Shown: positions 1 to 6,347 of the stretch, piece after piece
Numbering within the stretch: the stretch's first letter is position 1
How the letters are laid out: every line of letters begins with the position of its first letter
Assembly: GCA_902464195.1 (NCBI GenBank)
Contig: CABQJB010000018.1
Coordinates: 1-17,968 of the forward strand
From: an uncultured Megasphaera sp.
Lineage (GTDB): Bacteria > Bacillota > Negativicutes > Veillonellales > Megasphaeraceae
Length of the DNA stretch: 17,968 bases
Direction of reading: 5' to 3'
Position numbers and translations under genes: made by a program
The notes under the pieces: generated by a model
What the model was told of the DNA's origin: nothing
Seen by the model: only the letters and a program-made list of their open reading frames with translations
Database searches by the model: none

Positions 1-21
1 CAACTAGCCACTAACAACTTT

Positions 22-54
22 AAAGGGCTTGTCGTCGTGCGACAAGCCCTTTTT
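22..54. terminator. Intrinsic terminator, probably bidirectional
   Basis: A perfect 13-bp stem (22-34 with 40-52) with a TCGTG loop. The plus strand runs into a short T tract. On the minus strand the hairpin follows directly after the stop codon of the DUF2939-like gene (TAA at 55-53) and ends in TTTAAAGTTGTT. It probably ends that gene and also a plus-strand gene lying to the left of the window. Confidence 0.8.
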
Positions 55-1075
55 ACTTTTCCGGCAAGGTATCTGCCAAGGCGAATTCGCTGCCGTCTTT
101 GAGGGTGATGGATGTGATGTGGAGTTCGCTGGTCATGCCGTCCAGGGTTTGCGCACGGATGAGGCTGTACTGTGACGGGATGAGGGGATTGAGCAGGAAC
201 TGGCTTTCATGGGTGCTTTTTTCCGATGACGTCGACAGGCGCAGGGGCGACGTATAGAGGACGGCTTTGTCGCTGTCCCGGCGCAGGGTGTAGACGGCTT
301 TCACGGCCGTGATGTCATTGCGGTCTTTGCGGAAGACCGGCGTATAGCTCAGGCGCAGGAAGGTGCGGCCCTGGCCGCTGACGATTTTGGAAGAGGCGTC
401 GCGGACAGTCATGATGGCGTCGATTTTTTGCTGGACTGGTTTATTGTAAGCGGCTAATTCCTTTTTCATGACATCGCGCAGGTCGTTGAGGAAGGCTTCC
501 GGGTCGGCCAGGCCCGTGATCATCCAGGTCTGGGACGGCGTCTGTTCCAGTGTGACTGTACAGGGGACGGTCGCGCCCAGACGGTCGTTGTATAAGTAGA
601 GCTTCACTGTATTGTCGTGGCTCCAGTCGGCGCCGTCGAGATGCCAGCCCGCCAGGGGGACGGCCAGGCCGGCGCTCTTCAGGGTGCGCTGCAGGTTATC
701 GGCCGTCTTTTGATATTCGTCATTGTCCGTATTCCCGGCCAGCGTCCAGTTCAGGTACAGGTCGGCCGTGGTGATGAAAGAAGCCCGCAAGGGCGAGCGG
801 ATGATATTCAGCAAAAAGGATTCATCCGTACTGTCCGACGTATGGGAGACGAGGGCATCGAAGAACTGGCCGCTCAGGGCCCCTTCATCGACGTGACGGC
901 TGAAGGTCTCCATATCCCCGTCCCGGGCGGCGCGGATGACCTGAGAGACGGCGTAGTCCGGCGTTTTCATATAGACGTGCTGATATGATGCAATCCCTGC
1001 CATGATACAGCCCACGAGGACGACCAGGGCCAGGAAGACTTTGCCATCCCATAGGGTAAGCACTCTTTTTCTCAT
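53..1075 (-). CDS. Membrane-anchored DUF2939-like protein
   Basis: A 340-residue protein. Residues about 11-32 form one hydrophobic helix after a basic start (MRKR), so it is an N-terminal anchor or uncleaved signal with the rest outside the cytoplasm. The stretch TPDYAVSQVIRAARDGD...FSRHVD right after the anchor resembles the start of DUF2939 domains, in which a conserved HVD follows a short helical lead. The rest looks beta-rich and has no catalytic motif I recognise. The start is supported by AAGGAAGGA just upstream and by an extended -10 promoter further up. It is transcribed away from the nucleoside kinase gene and ends in the terminator at 22-54. Its function is unknown. The domain assignment is from memory of the family pattern and is moderate. 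Confidence 0.8.
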   Translation of the reverse strand: MRKRVLTLWDGKVFLALVVLVGCIMAGIASYQHVYMKTPDYAVSQVIRAARDGDMETFSRHVDEGALSGQFFDALVSHTSDSTDESFLLNIIRSPLRASFITTADLYLNWTLAGNTDNDEYQKTADNLQRTLKSAGLAVPLAGWHLDGADWSHDNTVKLYLYNDRLGATVPCTVTLEQTPSQTWMITGLADPEAFLNDLRDVMKKELAAYNKPVQQKIDAIMTVRDASSKIVSGQGRTFLRLSYTPVFRKDRNDITAVKAVYTLRRDSDKAVLYTSPLRLSTSSEKSTHESQFLLNPLIPSQYSLIRAQTLDGMTSELHITSITLKDGSEFALADTLPEK

Positions 1076-1114
1076 AGATTATCCTTCCTTAGTATACGAA
1101 ATCCTATTTTTCTT

Positions 1115-1123
1115 ATTATACCA
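1115..1123 (-). promoter_or_regulatory. Extended -10 promoter for the DUF2939-like gene
   Basis: Read on the minus strand this is TGgTATAAT, an extended -10 element, about 40 bp before the start codon at 1075. No good -35 hexamer lies 16-18 bp upstream, as is common for extended -10 promoters. Confidence 0.6.
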
Positions 1124-1178
1124 CAGTCTGCGTTAGGCGTTCAGCCCTTCGGCTCATCTGCCGCAGGCTGCGAAAGTA

Positions 1179-1187
1179 TGGTATAAT
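1179..1187 (+). promoter_or_regulatory. Extended -10 promoter for the nucleoside kinase gene
   Basis: TGgTATAAT, an extended -10 with no recognisable -35. It lies about 40 bp before the kinase start and 55 bp from its minus-strand counterpart, so the two genes have divergent promoters of the same type. Confidence 0.6.
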
Positions 1188-1225
1188 GAATATGCCATTA
1201 CCGAAAGAAAAGGAGCGTGATTCCT

Positions 1226-2878
1226 GTGATTACTTTACACGATGTGAAATCAGGGAATTCCTATGAAGTCAAGGAAGGAGTGACGCTGCAGCAGGTCTGT
1301 GAGCAGTATTATCAGAACGATGACATGCCCATTGCCGCGGCCTTATACAATAACGAATGTGTCGGCCTCCAGACCAAGGTCGACCGGAGCGGCGACGTAG
1401 ACTGGCTGCCCATCAATACCATGGAAGGCAACCAGTGCATCATCCGCACGGCCATCTTCCTGTTGGTCCGCGCCGTCAGCGACCTCTATCCCGACGGTAA
1501 GGTCCTGGTCAAGCATGCCCTGCGCAAGGCTTTGTACTGTGAACTGGAAATCGGACACACCGTCACCGTCCATGACGTGGACATCATCAAGAAGCGCATG
1601 CACGAAATCGTCGAACAGGATGAACCTATTTCCCAGGTCATTGCCAGCGCCGAAACGGCTATGGAAATGTGCCGCAACCGCCATATGACACGGGAAGCGG
1701 AACTCCTGCGCCACGTCGACGTCACCCATATCATGGCCTACCAGTGCGGTCAGACCTTTGACTACTATATGGGACCTCTCCTGCCCAGTATGGGCTATGT
1801 GACCTGCTTCAACCTGCGGTCCTATGCGCCGGGTGTCATCCTGGAAACGCCGACTGTCGACAATCCCAATGAACTGCCGGAATATAAGGAAATCCCCAAG
1901 ATGGCCCGCCTCTTCCTGGATGCCGAAGAATGGGGGCGCATTGTCCGTTGCGAATACGTATACGATTTGAACCACTATATTGAACAAGGCAATATCCAGG
2001 ATATGGTCGACATGGCCGAAGCCCTGCAGGAAAAGAAATTGGGCCAGATTGCCGATTATATCGTCAGCCGCCGTCCGAAAATCAAAGTCGTCCTCATCGC
2101 CGGCCCGTCGTCGGCAGGCAAGACGACGTTCTGCAAGCGCCTGACGACGCAGCTCCGCGTCAATGGCCTGCGGCCTATCGGCATTTCCCTGGACGATTAC
2201 TTCTATAACCGCGAAGATACGCCGAAGAATCCCGATGGCAGCTATGATTTCGAGTCCCTGCGGGCCATCGACGTACCGCTCTTCAACCAGCAGATCGACG
2301 ACCTCAACCAGGGCAAGGAAGTCCACCTGGCCCGCTTCGATTTCGTCACAGGCCACCGCCATTTCGATGAAAAGCCCGTCGTCCTGGAAAAAGGCCAGCC
2401 CATCGTCGTCGAAGGCCTCCACGCCTTGAACGATTCCCTGACCTACATGCTGCCGCGCTATGAAAAAGTCAAGATTTCCCTGGGCGTCCTGACGCAGATA
2501 CGCATCAACGACCACAACCGCATTTCCACGTCGGATACGCGCATCATCCGCCGCATGGTCCGGGATCAGCAGTTCCGCGACCGCGGGCCCATGGCGACCA
2601 TGGATATCTGGGCCGACGTCCGCCGCGGCGAAGAAAAGAACATCTATCCCTATCAGGAAGATGCCGATACGATTTTCAACACGGCCCTGCCCTATGAACT
2701 GGCCGTCCTTAAGCCCTATGCCGAACCGCTCCTGGAATCCATCGACAAGGACAGCGTCCATTACGCCGAAGCCCGCCGGCTCCTGCGTTTCCTCAAGCCC
2801 TTCAAGGGCATCGATTCGTCCGTTGTACCGCCTAATTCGCTGTTGCGGGAATTCATCGGGCCGGACCGGAAAAAATGA
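1226..2878 (+). CDS. Uridine kinase-like nucleoside kinase with ThrRS-like N-terminus
   Basis: A 550-residue protein, more than twice the length of plain uridine kinases (about 210 residues). The C-terminal half is a P-loop kinase of the uridine kinase/phosphoribulokinase family: Walker A GPSSAGKTT near residue 295, followed by SLDDYFYNR and VVEGLHALND. The N-terminal 200 residues resemble the TGS and second-additional domains of threonyl-tRNA synthetase, a layout known for COG0572-type nucleoside kinases in Firmicutes. Expected role: NTP-dependent phosphorylation of uridine, cytidine or a similar nucleoside in the cytoplasm; the substrate is not readable. I place the start at GTG 1226, because AGGAG (1211-1215) is 10 bp upstream of it but only 1 bp from the alternative GTG at 1217, which would add three residues. 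Confidence 0.85.
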   Translation: MITLHDVKSGNSYEVKEGVTLQQVCEQYYQNDDMPIAAALYNNECVGLQTKVDRSGDVDWLPINTMEGNQCIIRTAIFLLVRAVSDLYPDGKVLVKHALRKALYCELEIGHTVTVHDVDIIKKRMHEIVEQDEPISQVIASAETAMEMCRNRHMTREAELLRHVDVTHIMAYQCGQTFDYYMGPLLPSMGYVTCFNLRSYAPGVILETPTVDNPNELPEYKEIPKMARLFLDAEEWGRIVRCEYVYDLNHYIEQGNIQDMVDMAEALQEKKLGQIADYIVSRRPKIKVVLIAGPSSAGKTTFCKRLTTQLRVNGLRPIGISLDDYFYNREDTPKNPDGSYDFESLRAIDVPLFNQQIDDLNQGKEVHLARFDFVTGHRHFDEKPVVLEKGQPIVVEGLHALNDSLTYMLPRYEKVKISLGVLTQIRINDHNRISTSDTRIIRRMVRDQQFRDRGPMATMDIWADVRRGEEKNIYPYQEDADTIFNTALPYELAVLKPYAEPLLESIDKDSVHYAEARRLLRFLKPFKGIDSSVVPPNSLLREFIGPDRKK

Positions 2879-2907
2879 TTGACAAAGACCAAGCAGATAG
2901 ATATAAT
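2879..2907 (+). promoter_or_regulatory. Perfect consensus sigma-A promoter for yceD-rpmF
   Basis: TTGACA at 2879-2884, a 17-bp spacer, and TATAAT at 2902-2907: every base matches the housekeeping consensus. The -35 begins at the base after the kinase stop codon (TGA 2876-2878). Transcription should start near 2914, giving a leader of about 14 nt before the yceD start. This is what one expects for a highly expressed ribosomal protein operon. Confidence 0.92.
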
Positions 2908-2927
2908 AGTATAGTCGAGGTAGAAAT

Positions 2928-3434
2928 ATGAAACTACAAGTCGAAGAAGCACTAAAAGAAGCCGGAAAATCTTTTCCCTTTTCTTTTGAATGTCCGGCTG
3001 CCGAGCTAGGTGAAGTGGAAGACCTTCCCTGGAAGGACGCCACAGTAGTTGTGGACGGGGCCTATTGGTTCGATGGCAACCACATGGTGGTACAGGGAAC
3101 CATACAGACCTCTGGCATGTACACCTGCAGCCGCTGCCTGTCACCGGTATCGGTGGATCGGAATGAAACACTGTCTGAAGTCTATGGTACGGAAGCAGAG
3201 CTTCCCGAGGACGTATTGCCCTACAATGGGGAATACATCGATTTGACGGAGACAATTAGAGAAACGTTGATCCTCAGCGAACCCATGAGGGTTTTGTGCC
3301 GGCCTGACTGCAAAGGACTCTGTCCCCAGTGCGGTGCAAACCTGAACGACGGACCCTGTAGTTGTCCTACCGACAAGATTGACCCGAGACTCGAAGTCCT
3401 GGCTCAATTATTACGATCCAAAGAAAAGCGCTAG
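2928..3434 (+). CDS. yceD: YceD/DUF177 family protein
   Basis: A 168-residue cytoplasmic protein of the DUF177/YceD family, linked to 23S rRNA accumulation and almost always encoded next to rpmF. Visible family marks are the pair CSRCLSP at residues about 67-73, the acidic Y/DLTETIRE segment, and the C-terminal cysteine cluster CRPDCKGLCPQCGANLNDGPC followed by DPRLEVLAQL. The ATG is preceded by GAGGT with 6 bp spacing. It lies 36 bp upstream of rpmF with no terminator between, so the two are co-transcribed from the consensus promoter at 2879. Molecular function: possibly rRNA or L32 handling, not settled for the family. Confidence 0.93.
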   Translation: MKLQVEEALKEAGKSFPFSFECPAAELGEVEDLPWKDATVVVDGAYWFDGNHMVVQGTIQTSGMYTCSRCLSPVSVDRNETLSEVYGTEAELPEDVLPYNGEYIDLTETIRETLILSEPMRVLCRPDCKGLCPQCGANLNDGPCSCPTDKIDPRLEVLAQLLRSKEKR

Positions 3435-3470
3435 AAATAACGTACCATGTGATTTAAGGAGGTGCAGAAC

Positions 3471-3656
3471 ATGGCAGTACCGAAGAACAGATTATCCCAG
3501 ACTCGTCAGAAGATGCGTCGCGCAAACTGGAAATTGACCGCACCGGGTTACGTAGAATGCCCGCAGTGCCACGAAGCAATGATGCCTCATCATGTATGCC
3601 CGACTTGCGGCTACTATAAAGGCAAACAGGTTGTCAATAACACAACAGCTGAATAA
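3471..3656 (+). CDS. rpmF: 50S ribosomal protein L32
   Basis: A 61-residue basic protein starting MAVPKNRLSQTRQKMRRANW, the classic L32 N-terminus. It carries a zinc-ribbon pair CPQC (residues 27-30) and CPTC (about 40-43), so this is the zinc-binding form. The start is ATG 3471, which has AAGGAGGTG at 3457-3465 ahead of it; a GTG at 3462 in the same frame lies inside the ribosome site and is not the start. It is the last gene of the yceD-rpmF operon and is followed by a strong terminator. Confidence 0.97.
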   Translation: MAVPKNRLSQTRQKMRRANWKLTAPGYVECPQCHEAMMPHHVCPTCGYYKGKQVVNNTTAE

Positions 3657-3667
3657 GAGTTGTACAT

Positions 3668-3703
3668 AAAAAAGAGCTATCGCTTAGGCGATAGCTCTTT
3701 TTT
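3668..3703 (+). terminator. Rho-independent terminator of yceD-rpmF
   Basis: A 16-bp perfect stem when the flanking A and T runs are counted (3668-3683 with 3688-3703), TTAG loop, ten of the pairs in the GAGCTATCGC core, ending in six T. It begins 12 bp after the rpmF stop codon. Confidence 0.95.
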
Positions 3704-3806
3704 CGTGGCTCGTTGTTCGTGGCTCGTAAAAAAATGAGCGCCTTAGGCGCCTTTACTAGCCACTAGCCACTAGCCACGAGCCACGAGCCACGAGCCACGA
3801 GCCACG
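3704..3806. repeat. Heptad repeats in inverted arrangement around a small hairpin
   Basis: On the right are seven exact 7-bp tandem units: three ACTAGCC (3755-3775) then four ACGAGCC (3776-3803). On the left are three units of the reverse complement type, GGCTCGT, TGTTCGT (variant), GGCTCGT (3707-3727). Between them is an A run and a GCGCC-TTA-GGCGC hairpin (3738-3750). One more ACTAGCC unit sits at 3-9, also beside a terminator. The unit is far too short and lacks the spacers for CRISPR. It appears to be a dispersed intergenic repeat. Confidence 0.85.
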
Positions 3807-3833
3807 CGGGCCGCCCTTTGGGACGGCCCCTAC
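3807..3833 (-). repeat. GTAGGGG hairpin repeat (REP-like), copy 1
   Basis: Read on the minus strand it starts GTAGGGG, forms a 9-bp GC-rich stem with one bulge around an AAA loop, and ends CCCG. The same layout occurs twice near the right end of the window (17761-17788 and 17880-17905). The loop and inner stem differ but the GTAGGGG edge is kept, the mark of a repetitive extragenic palindrome family. Confidence 0.6.
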
Positions 3834-3871
3834 GAGCCCCTAACCCCTAATCCAGCGGCCTGCGCCCATTG

Positions 3872-3940
3872 CCATACGAAAATCACATATCCAGGCATAA
3901 AATATAAGCGTTTTACATCTCCGTGGCCGTCTGTTAAGAT
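3872..3940 (+). promoter_or_regulatory. Operon A promoter with shared operator-like dyad
   Basis: -35 TTTACA (3912-3917), 17-bp spacer, -10 TAAGAT (3935-3940). Twelve bases upstream of the -35 lies a degenerate dyad, CATATCCAGGCATA (3886-3899), and ATAAG sits in the 12-bp gap. The same arrangement recurs before the metallophosphoesterase gene and the flavodoxin gene at 10398. The segment from 3872 to about 3974 aligns with 7070-7171 with few differences. Confidence 0.75.
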
Positions 3941-3975
3941 AAAGGCGTAGCAAGGAAGGAGAGAGGAGGTCGATG

Positions 3976-4188
3976 ATGGAAGGGAAGGTTTGGCAGAATT
4001 TGATCGATGCCGGTTGTTCGACGGATTTCATCGAACACTATGCAGCTCTGCCGGCAGAAGAGCAGTTGTCGTGCCTGCAGCGCCATCGCCGGTACTTGCT
4101 CGATGCTATCCATGATAAACAGCTTCAGCTGGACCGGCTGGACTACTTATTATATGTATTACAAAAAAGAGGAGACGGAGATAAATGA
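3976..4188 (+). CDS. Small helical protein of unknown function
   Basis: A 70-residue protein with no signal peptide or membrane segment. I do not recognise a named domain. It opens with a pattern like LIDAGCSTDFIEHYAALP, then a charged helical region ending DRLDYLLYVLQKR, with an LQ-rich heptad look that could form a short coiled coil. Small proteins of this style are found beside cupin, CMD and flavodoxin genes in other Firmicutes (from memory, not checked). ATG 3976 is preferred because AGGAGG (3964-3969) is 6 bp away; ATG 3973 would be only 3 bp away. Its stop overlaps the cupin start in ATGA (4185-4188), so the two are translationally coupled. First gene of operon A. Confidence 0.75.
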   Translation: MEGKVWQNLIDAGCSTDFIEHYAALPAEEQLSCLQRHRRYLLDAIHDKQLQLDRLDYLLYVLQKRGDGDK

Positions 4189-4604
4189 CATTAGAAGAAA
4201 TCAAGCAGACGAGCCCTTTTGCCATGGGCGGAGAAAATGTCGATTATGCCCAGTATTTTGATGGCACCAGTTATTTGAACATGTTGTCCCTGGAACAGGT
4301 CGTTGTCGGCAATGTCACCTTTGAACCGGCCTGCCGCAATCATTGGCATATCCATCATGCCAGTCAGGGCGGCGGTCAGATGCTCCTGGTCACGGCCGGC
4401 CGCGGCTGGTATCAGGAATGGGGGAAACCGGCACAGGAACTCCATGCCGGCGATGTCGTCCATATCCCGGCCAACGTCAAGCATTGGCACGGTGCTGCCA
4501 AGGACAGTGCTTTCCAGCATCTGGCCATCGAAGTCGACGGGACCGATACGAGTACGGAATGGTGTGAAGCCGTCAAGGAGGCCGATTATGAAGCTCTTCC
4601 GTAA
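4185..4604 (+). CDS. Cupin-domain protein
   Basis: A 139-residue single-domain cupin, cytoplasmic. The two metal-binding cupin motifs are visible: HWHIHH at residues 53-58 and KHWHG at 99-103, with GDVVHIPANVKHWH typical of the second motif. The usual glutamate of the first motif appears replaced by glutamine (GGGQMLLV, Q65). Proteins of this type sit next to CMD-like genes and are often listed as CMD-associated cupins. Substrate unknown; an isomerase, oxygenase or metal-binding role are all possible. It overlaps the small-protein gene by 4 bp and the CMD gene by 17 bp. Codons 68-76 (LVTAGRGWY) are the part found again as a fragment before the metallophosphoesterase gene. Confidence 0.9.
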   Translation: MTLEEIKQTSPFAMGGENVDYAQYFDGTSYLNMLSLEQVVVGNVTFEPACRNHWHIHHASQGGGQMLLVTAGRGWYQEWGKPAQELHAGDVVHIPANVKHWHGAAKDSAFQHLAIEVDGTDTSTEWCEAVKEADYEALP

Positions 4605-5031
4605 GCCGTTGTTAGCAGCCGGGCTCATGGTCCTGGCAGGAATCGGATTTTTGGGAACAGGAGATGCATATGCCATGAATACAACAGATAATCAGCCGAA
4701 AAAAGCCGTCAAGATCGTGCAGACCGCAGGGCGGCAGCGGCTGGGGAATTTTGCCCCTGATTTTGCCCGTTATAACGACGATATCCTCTTTGGTGAAGTA
4801 TGGAGCAAGAACGATGTCCTGCCCCTCAAAGAACGGAGCATCGTCACCGTTTCGGCCCTCATCGCTCAGGGGATTACCGATAGTTCCCTGAAATACCACA
4901 TGGAAACGGCCAAGAAAAATGGCGTCACCAAAGACGAAATGGCTGAAATCATTACACAGCTCGCCTTTTACAGCGGCTGGCCCAAAGCCTGGGCTGCCTT
5001 TGGCTATGCCAAGGAAGTGTATGGGGAGTAG
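4588..5031 (+). CDS. Exported carboxymuconolactone decarboxylase-family protein
   Basis: A 147-residue protein. Residues 1-29 are a textbook Sec signal (MKLFRKP, hydrophobic core, cleavage after AYA). The mature part is a CMD/AhpD-fold domain: LKERSIVTVSALIAQG, H104 in LKYHMETAKKNG, and AFYSGWPKAWAAFGYAKEVYG at the end. It has no cysteine at all, so it lacks the CxxC of AhpD-type peroxidase partners and belongs with the decarboxylase-like members. The start is fixed by AAGGAGG (4575-4581) 6 bp upstream of ATG 4588, inside the end of the cupin gene. An in-frame ATG at 4675 would give a cytosolic form but has no ribosome site. Last gene of operon A. Export of a CMD protein is unusual. Confidence 0.9.
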   Translation: MKLFRKPLLAAGLMVLAGIGFLGTGDAYAMNTTDNQPKKAVKIVQTAGRQRLGNFAPDFARYNDDILFGEVWSKNDVLPLKERSIVTVSALIAQGITDSSLKYHMETAKKNGVTKDEMAEIITQLAFYSGWPKAWAAFGYAKEVYGE

Positions 5032-5040
5032 ATGAACGAC

Positions 5041-5076
5041 GCTGCCAGTAGGGAAGTCTTCTGGCAGCCGCTTTTT
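5041..5076 (+). terminator. Terminator of operon A
   Basis: An 8-bp stem GCTGCCAG (5041-5048) with CTGGCAGC (5061-5068), 12-nt loop, then CGCTTTTT. It begins 10 bp after the CMD stop codon. Confidence 0.8.
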
Positions 5077-5082
5077 AGTCAA

Positions 5083-5135
5083 ATATATAGCTAAAAGACA
5101 TGGATGTATCAAATTCATAGGCATTTGCTATATAT
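5083..5135. repeat. Inverted repeat ATATATAGC / GCTATATAT upstream of operon B promoter
   Basis: ATATATAGC at 5083-5091 and its exact reverse complement GCTATATAT at 5127-5135, with starts 44 bp apart. The right arm overlaps the -35 of the operon B promoter, and a related AGCTATA occurs at the -10. It could be an operator; AT-rich chance similarity is also possible. Confidence 0.4.
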
Positions 5136-5153
5136 TAGGCTCTCAGCTATACT
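5125..5153 (+). promoter_or_regulatory. Promoter of operon B
   Basis: TTGCTA (5125-5130), 17-bp spacer, TATACT (5148-5153), with the transcript start expected near 5160 and a leader of about 45 nt. This promoter lacks the dyad and ATAAG motif shared by the other three, so operon B is probably controlled separately. Confidence 0.6.
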
Positions 5154-5204
5154 ATATACAAGAGAAAGCAAATAAAATTTTTTTCGTACATGGTGGAGGA
5201 CACG

Positions 5205-6332
5205 ATGAAATTAAAATCCGAATTAATGCTTACGTTAGCTTTGACAGGGTTGATGGCAATAGGGAGTGTGACAGCTATGGCACAAGGAACAGCACAGACG
5301 ACGTATAAGTCGGTCAATGCACGGCAAGAAGGGCCGAATAAGATCGTCAAGGAAAATCTGAAACTGACTCAGGACTGGGACAAGACATTCAAAAAGAGCG
5401 ACAAAGTCGATCACCAGAAAGTGACTTTCGTCAACCGCTACGGCATTACCCTGGCGGCCGATATGTACACGCCCAAAGGCGTCAAAGGCAAGCTGCCGGC
5501 CCTGGCCGTCGCCGGTCCTTTTGGCGGTGTCAAGGAACAGGCATCGGGCTTGTACGCCCAGACCATGGCTGAAAAGGGCTTCGTGACCCTGGCCTTCGAC
5601 CCGTCCTTTACCGGAGAAAGCGGCGGTACGCCGCGCTATGTCGCCTCGTCGGACATCAGCACGGAAGACTTCTCGGCGGCTGTCGATTTTCTTTCCACAC
5701 AGGACAATGTCGACCCGGACCGCGTCGGACTCATCGGCATCTGCGGCTTCGGCGGCTTTGCCCTCAATGCAGCCGCCAACGATACGCGCATCAAGGCGAC
5801 CGTCGCATCGACCATGTATGACATGAGCCGCGTCACGGCCAACGGCTATTTCGACTATGAAAAAGACGCCGACACGCTGCAGAAAGAACGCATGGCGACG
5901 CGCAAAGCCATCAGCGACCAGCGGACCATCGACTATAAGAACGGCTATTATAAACGGGCCGGCGGCGTTCCCGACACCCTTCCGGCTGATGCACCGTGGT
6001 TCGTCAAGGACTACTACAACTACTATAAGACGACGCGCGGCTACCATCCCCGTTCGCTCAACTCCAACGGCGGCTGGAACGTCACGTCGGCTATGGGCCT
6101 CATTTCCGACCCGATTCTGCAGAACCTCGGCGAAGTACAGAGTGCTGTCCTGGTCATCCACGGTGAAAAGGCCCATTCCCGTTACTTCGGCGAAGACGCT
6201 TTCAAGCGCCTCAAAGGGGACAATAAGGAACTCCTCATCGTGCCCGGTGCGACCCACACCGACCTCTACGACCAGATGGACAAGATTCCCTTCGACAAGA
6301 TGGCCGATTTCTTCCATACTTATTTGAAATAA
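5205..6332 (+). CDS. Exported alpha/beta hydrolase with cysteine nucleophile
   Basis: A 375-residue protein. Residues 1-26 form a Sec signal peptide (MKLKSE, hydrophobic core, cleavage after AMA). The mature part is an alpha/beta hydrolase: the nucleophile elbow is G-I-C180-G-F-G, with cysteine where most family members have serine, as in dienelactone hydrolase. The likely catalytic histidine is H351 in PGATHTDLYD. IHGEKAHSRYF near residues 318-328 is a strongly conserved element of this subfamily, which resembles the YcjY-like hydrolases. Substrate unknown; esters or lactones are possible. GGAGG (5195-5199) is 5 bp upstream of ATG 5205; the in-frame ATG at 5190 precedes that site and is rejected. 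First gene of operon B, 15 bp before the flavodoxin lipoprotein gene. Confidence 0.9.
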   Translation: MKLKSELMLTLALTGLMAIGSVTAMAQGTAQTTYKSVNARQEGPNKIVKENLKLTQDWDKTFKKSDKVDHQKVTFVNRYGITLAADMYTPKGVKGKLPALAVAGPFGGVKEQASGLYAQTMAEKGFVTLAFDPSFTGESGGTPRYVASSDISTEDFSAAVDFLSTQDNVDPDRVGLIGICGFGGFALNAAANDTRIKATVASTMYDMSRVTANGYFDYEKDADTLQKERMATRKAISDQRTIDYKNGYYKRAGGVPDTLPADAPWFVKDYYNYYKTTRGYHPRSLNSNGGWNVTSAMGLISDPILQNLGEVQSAVLVIHGEKAHSRYFGEDAFKRLKGDNKELLIVPGATHTDLYDQMDKIPFDKMADFFHTYLK

Positions 6333-6347
6333 TCAGGAGGTCAGCAA

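Noticed and set aside
1343..3043. Long minus-strand open frame (566 codons) opposite the nucleoside kinase
   Set aside because: It is the antisense shadow of a well-supported gene, has no ribosome site or recognisable domain, and overlaps yceD and its promoter.
3755..3806. CRISPR array
   Set aside because: The 7-bp units are directly tandem with no spacers, and no cas gene is nearby.
3658..3972. Small plus- or minus-strand genes in the 316-bp gap after rpmF, such as the 63-codon minus frame at 3840-4031
   Set aside because: The gap is accounted for by a terminator, repeats and a promoter; the minus frame has no ribosome site and runs across the promoter and into operon A.
4303..4587. N-terminal extension of the CMD frame back into the cupin gene
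   Set aside because: The extension is out-of-frame cupin sequence; AAGGAGG and a signal peptide fix the start at 4588.
5235..6317. Minus-strand open frame (360 codons) opposite the alpha/beta hydrolase
   Set aside because: Antisense shadow; low-complexity Val/Gly/Arg-rich product without motifs, while the plus strand encodes a complete hydrolase with signal peptide.
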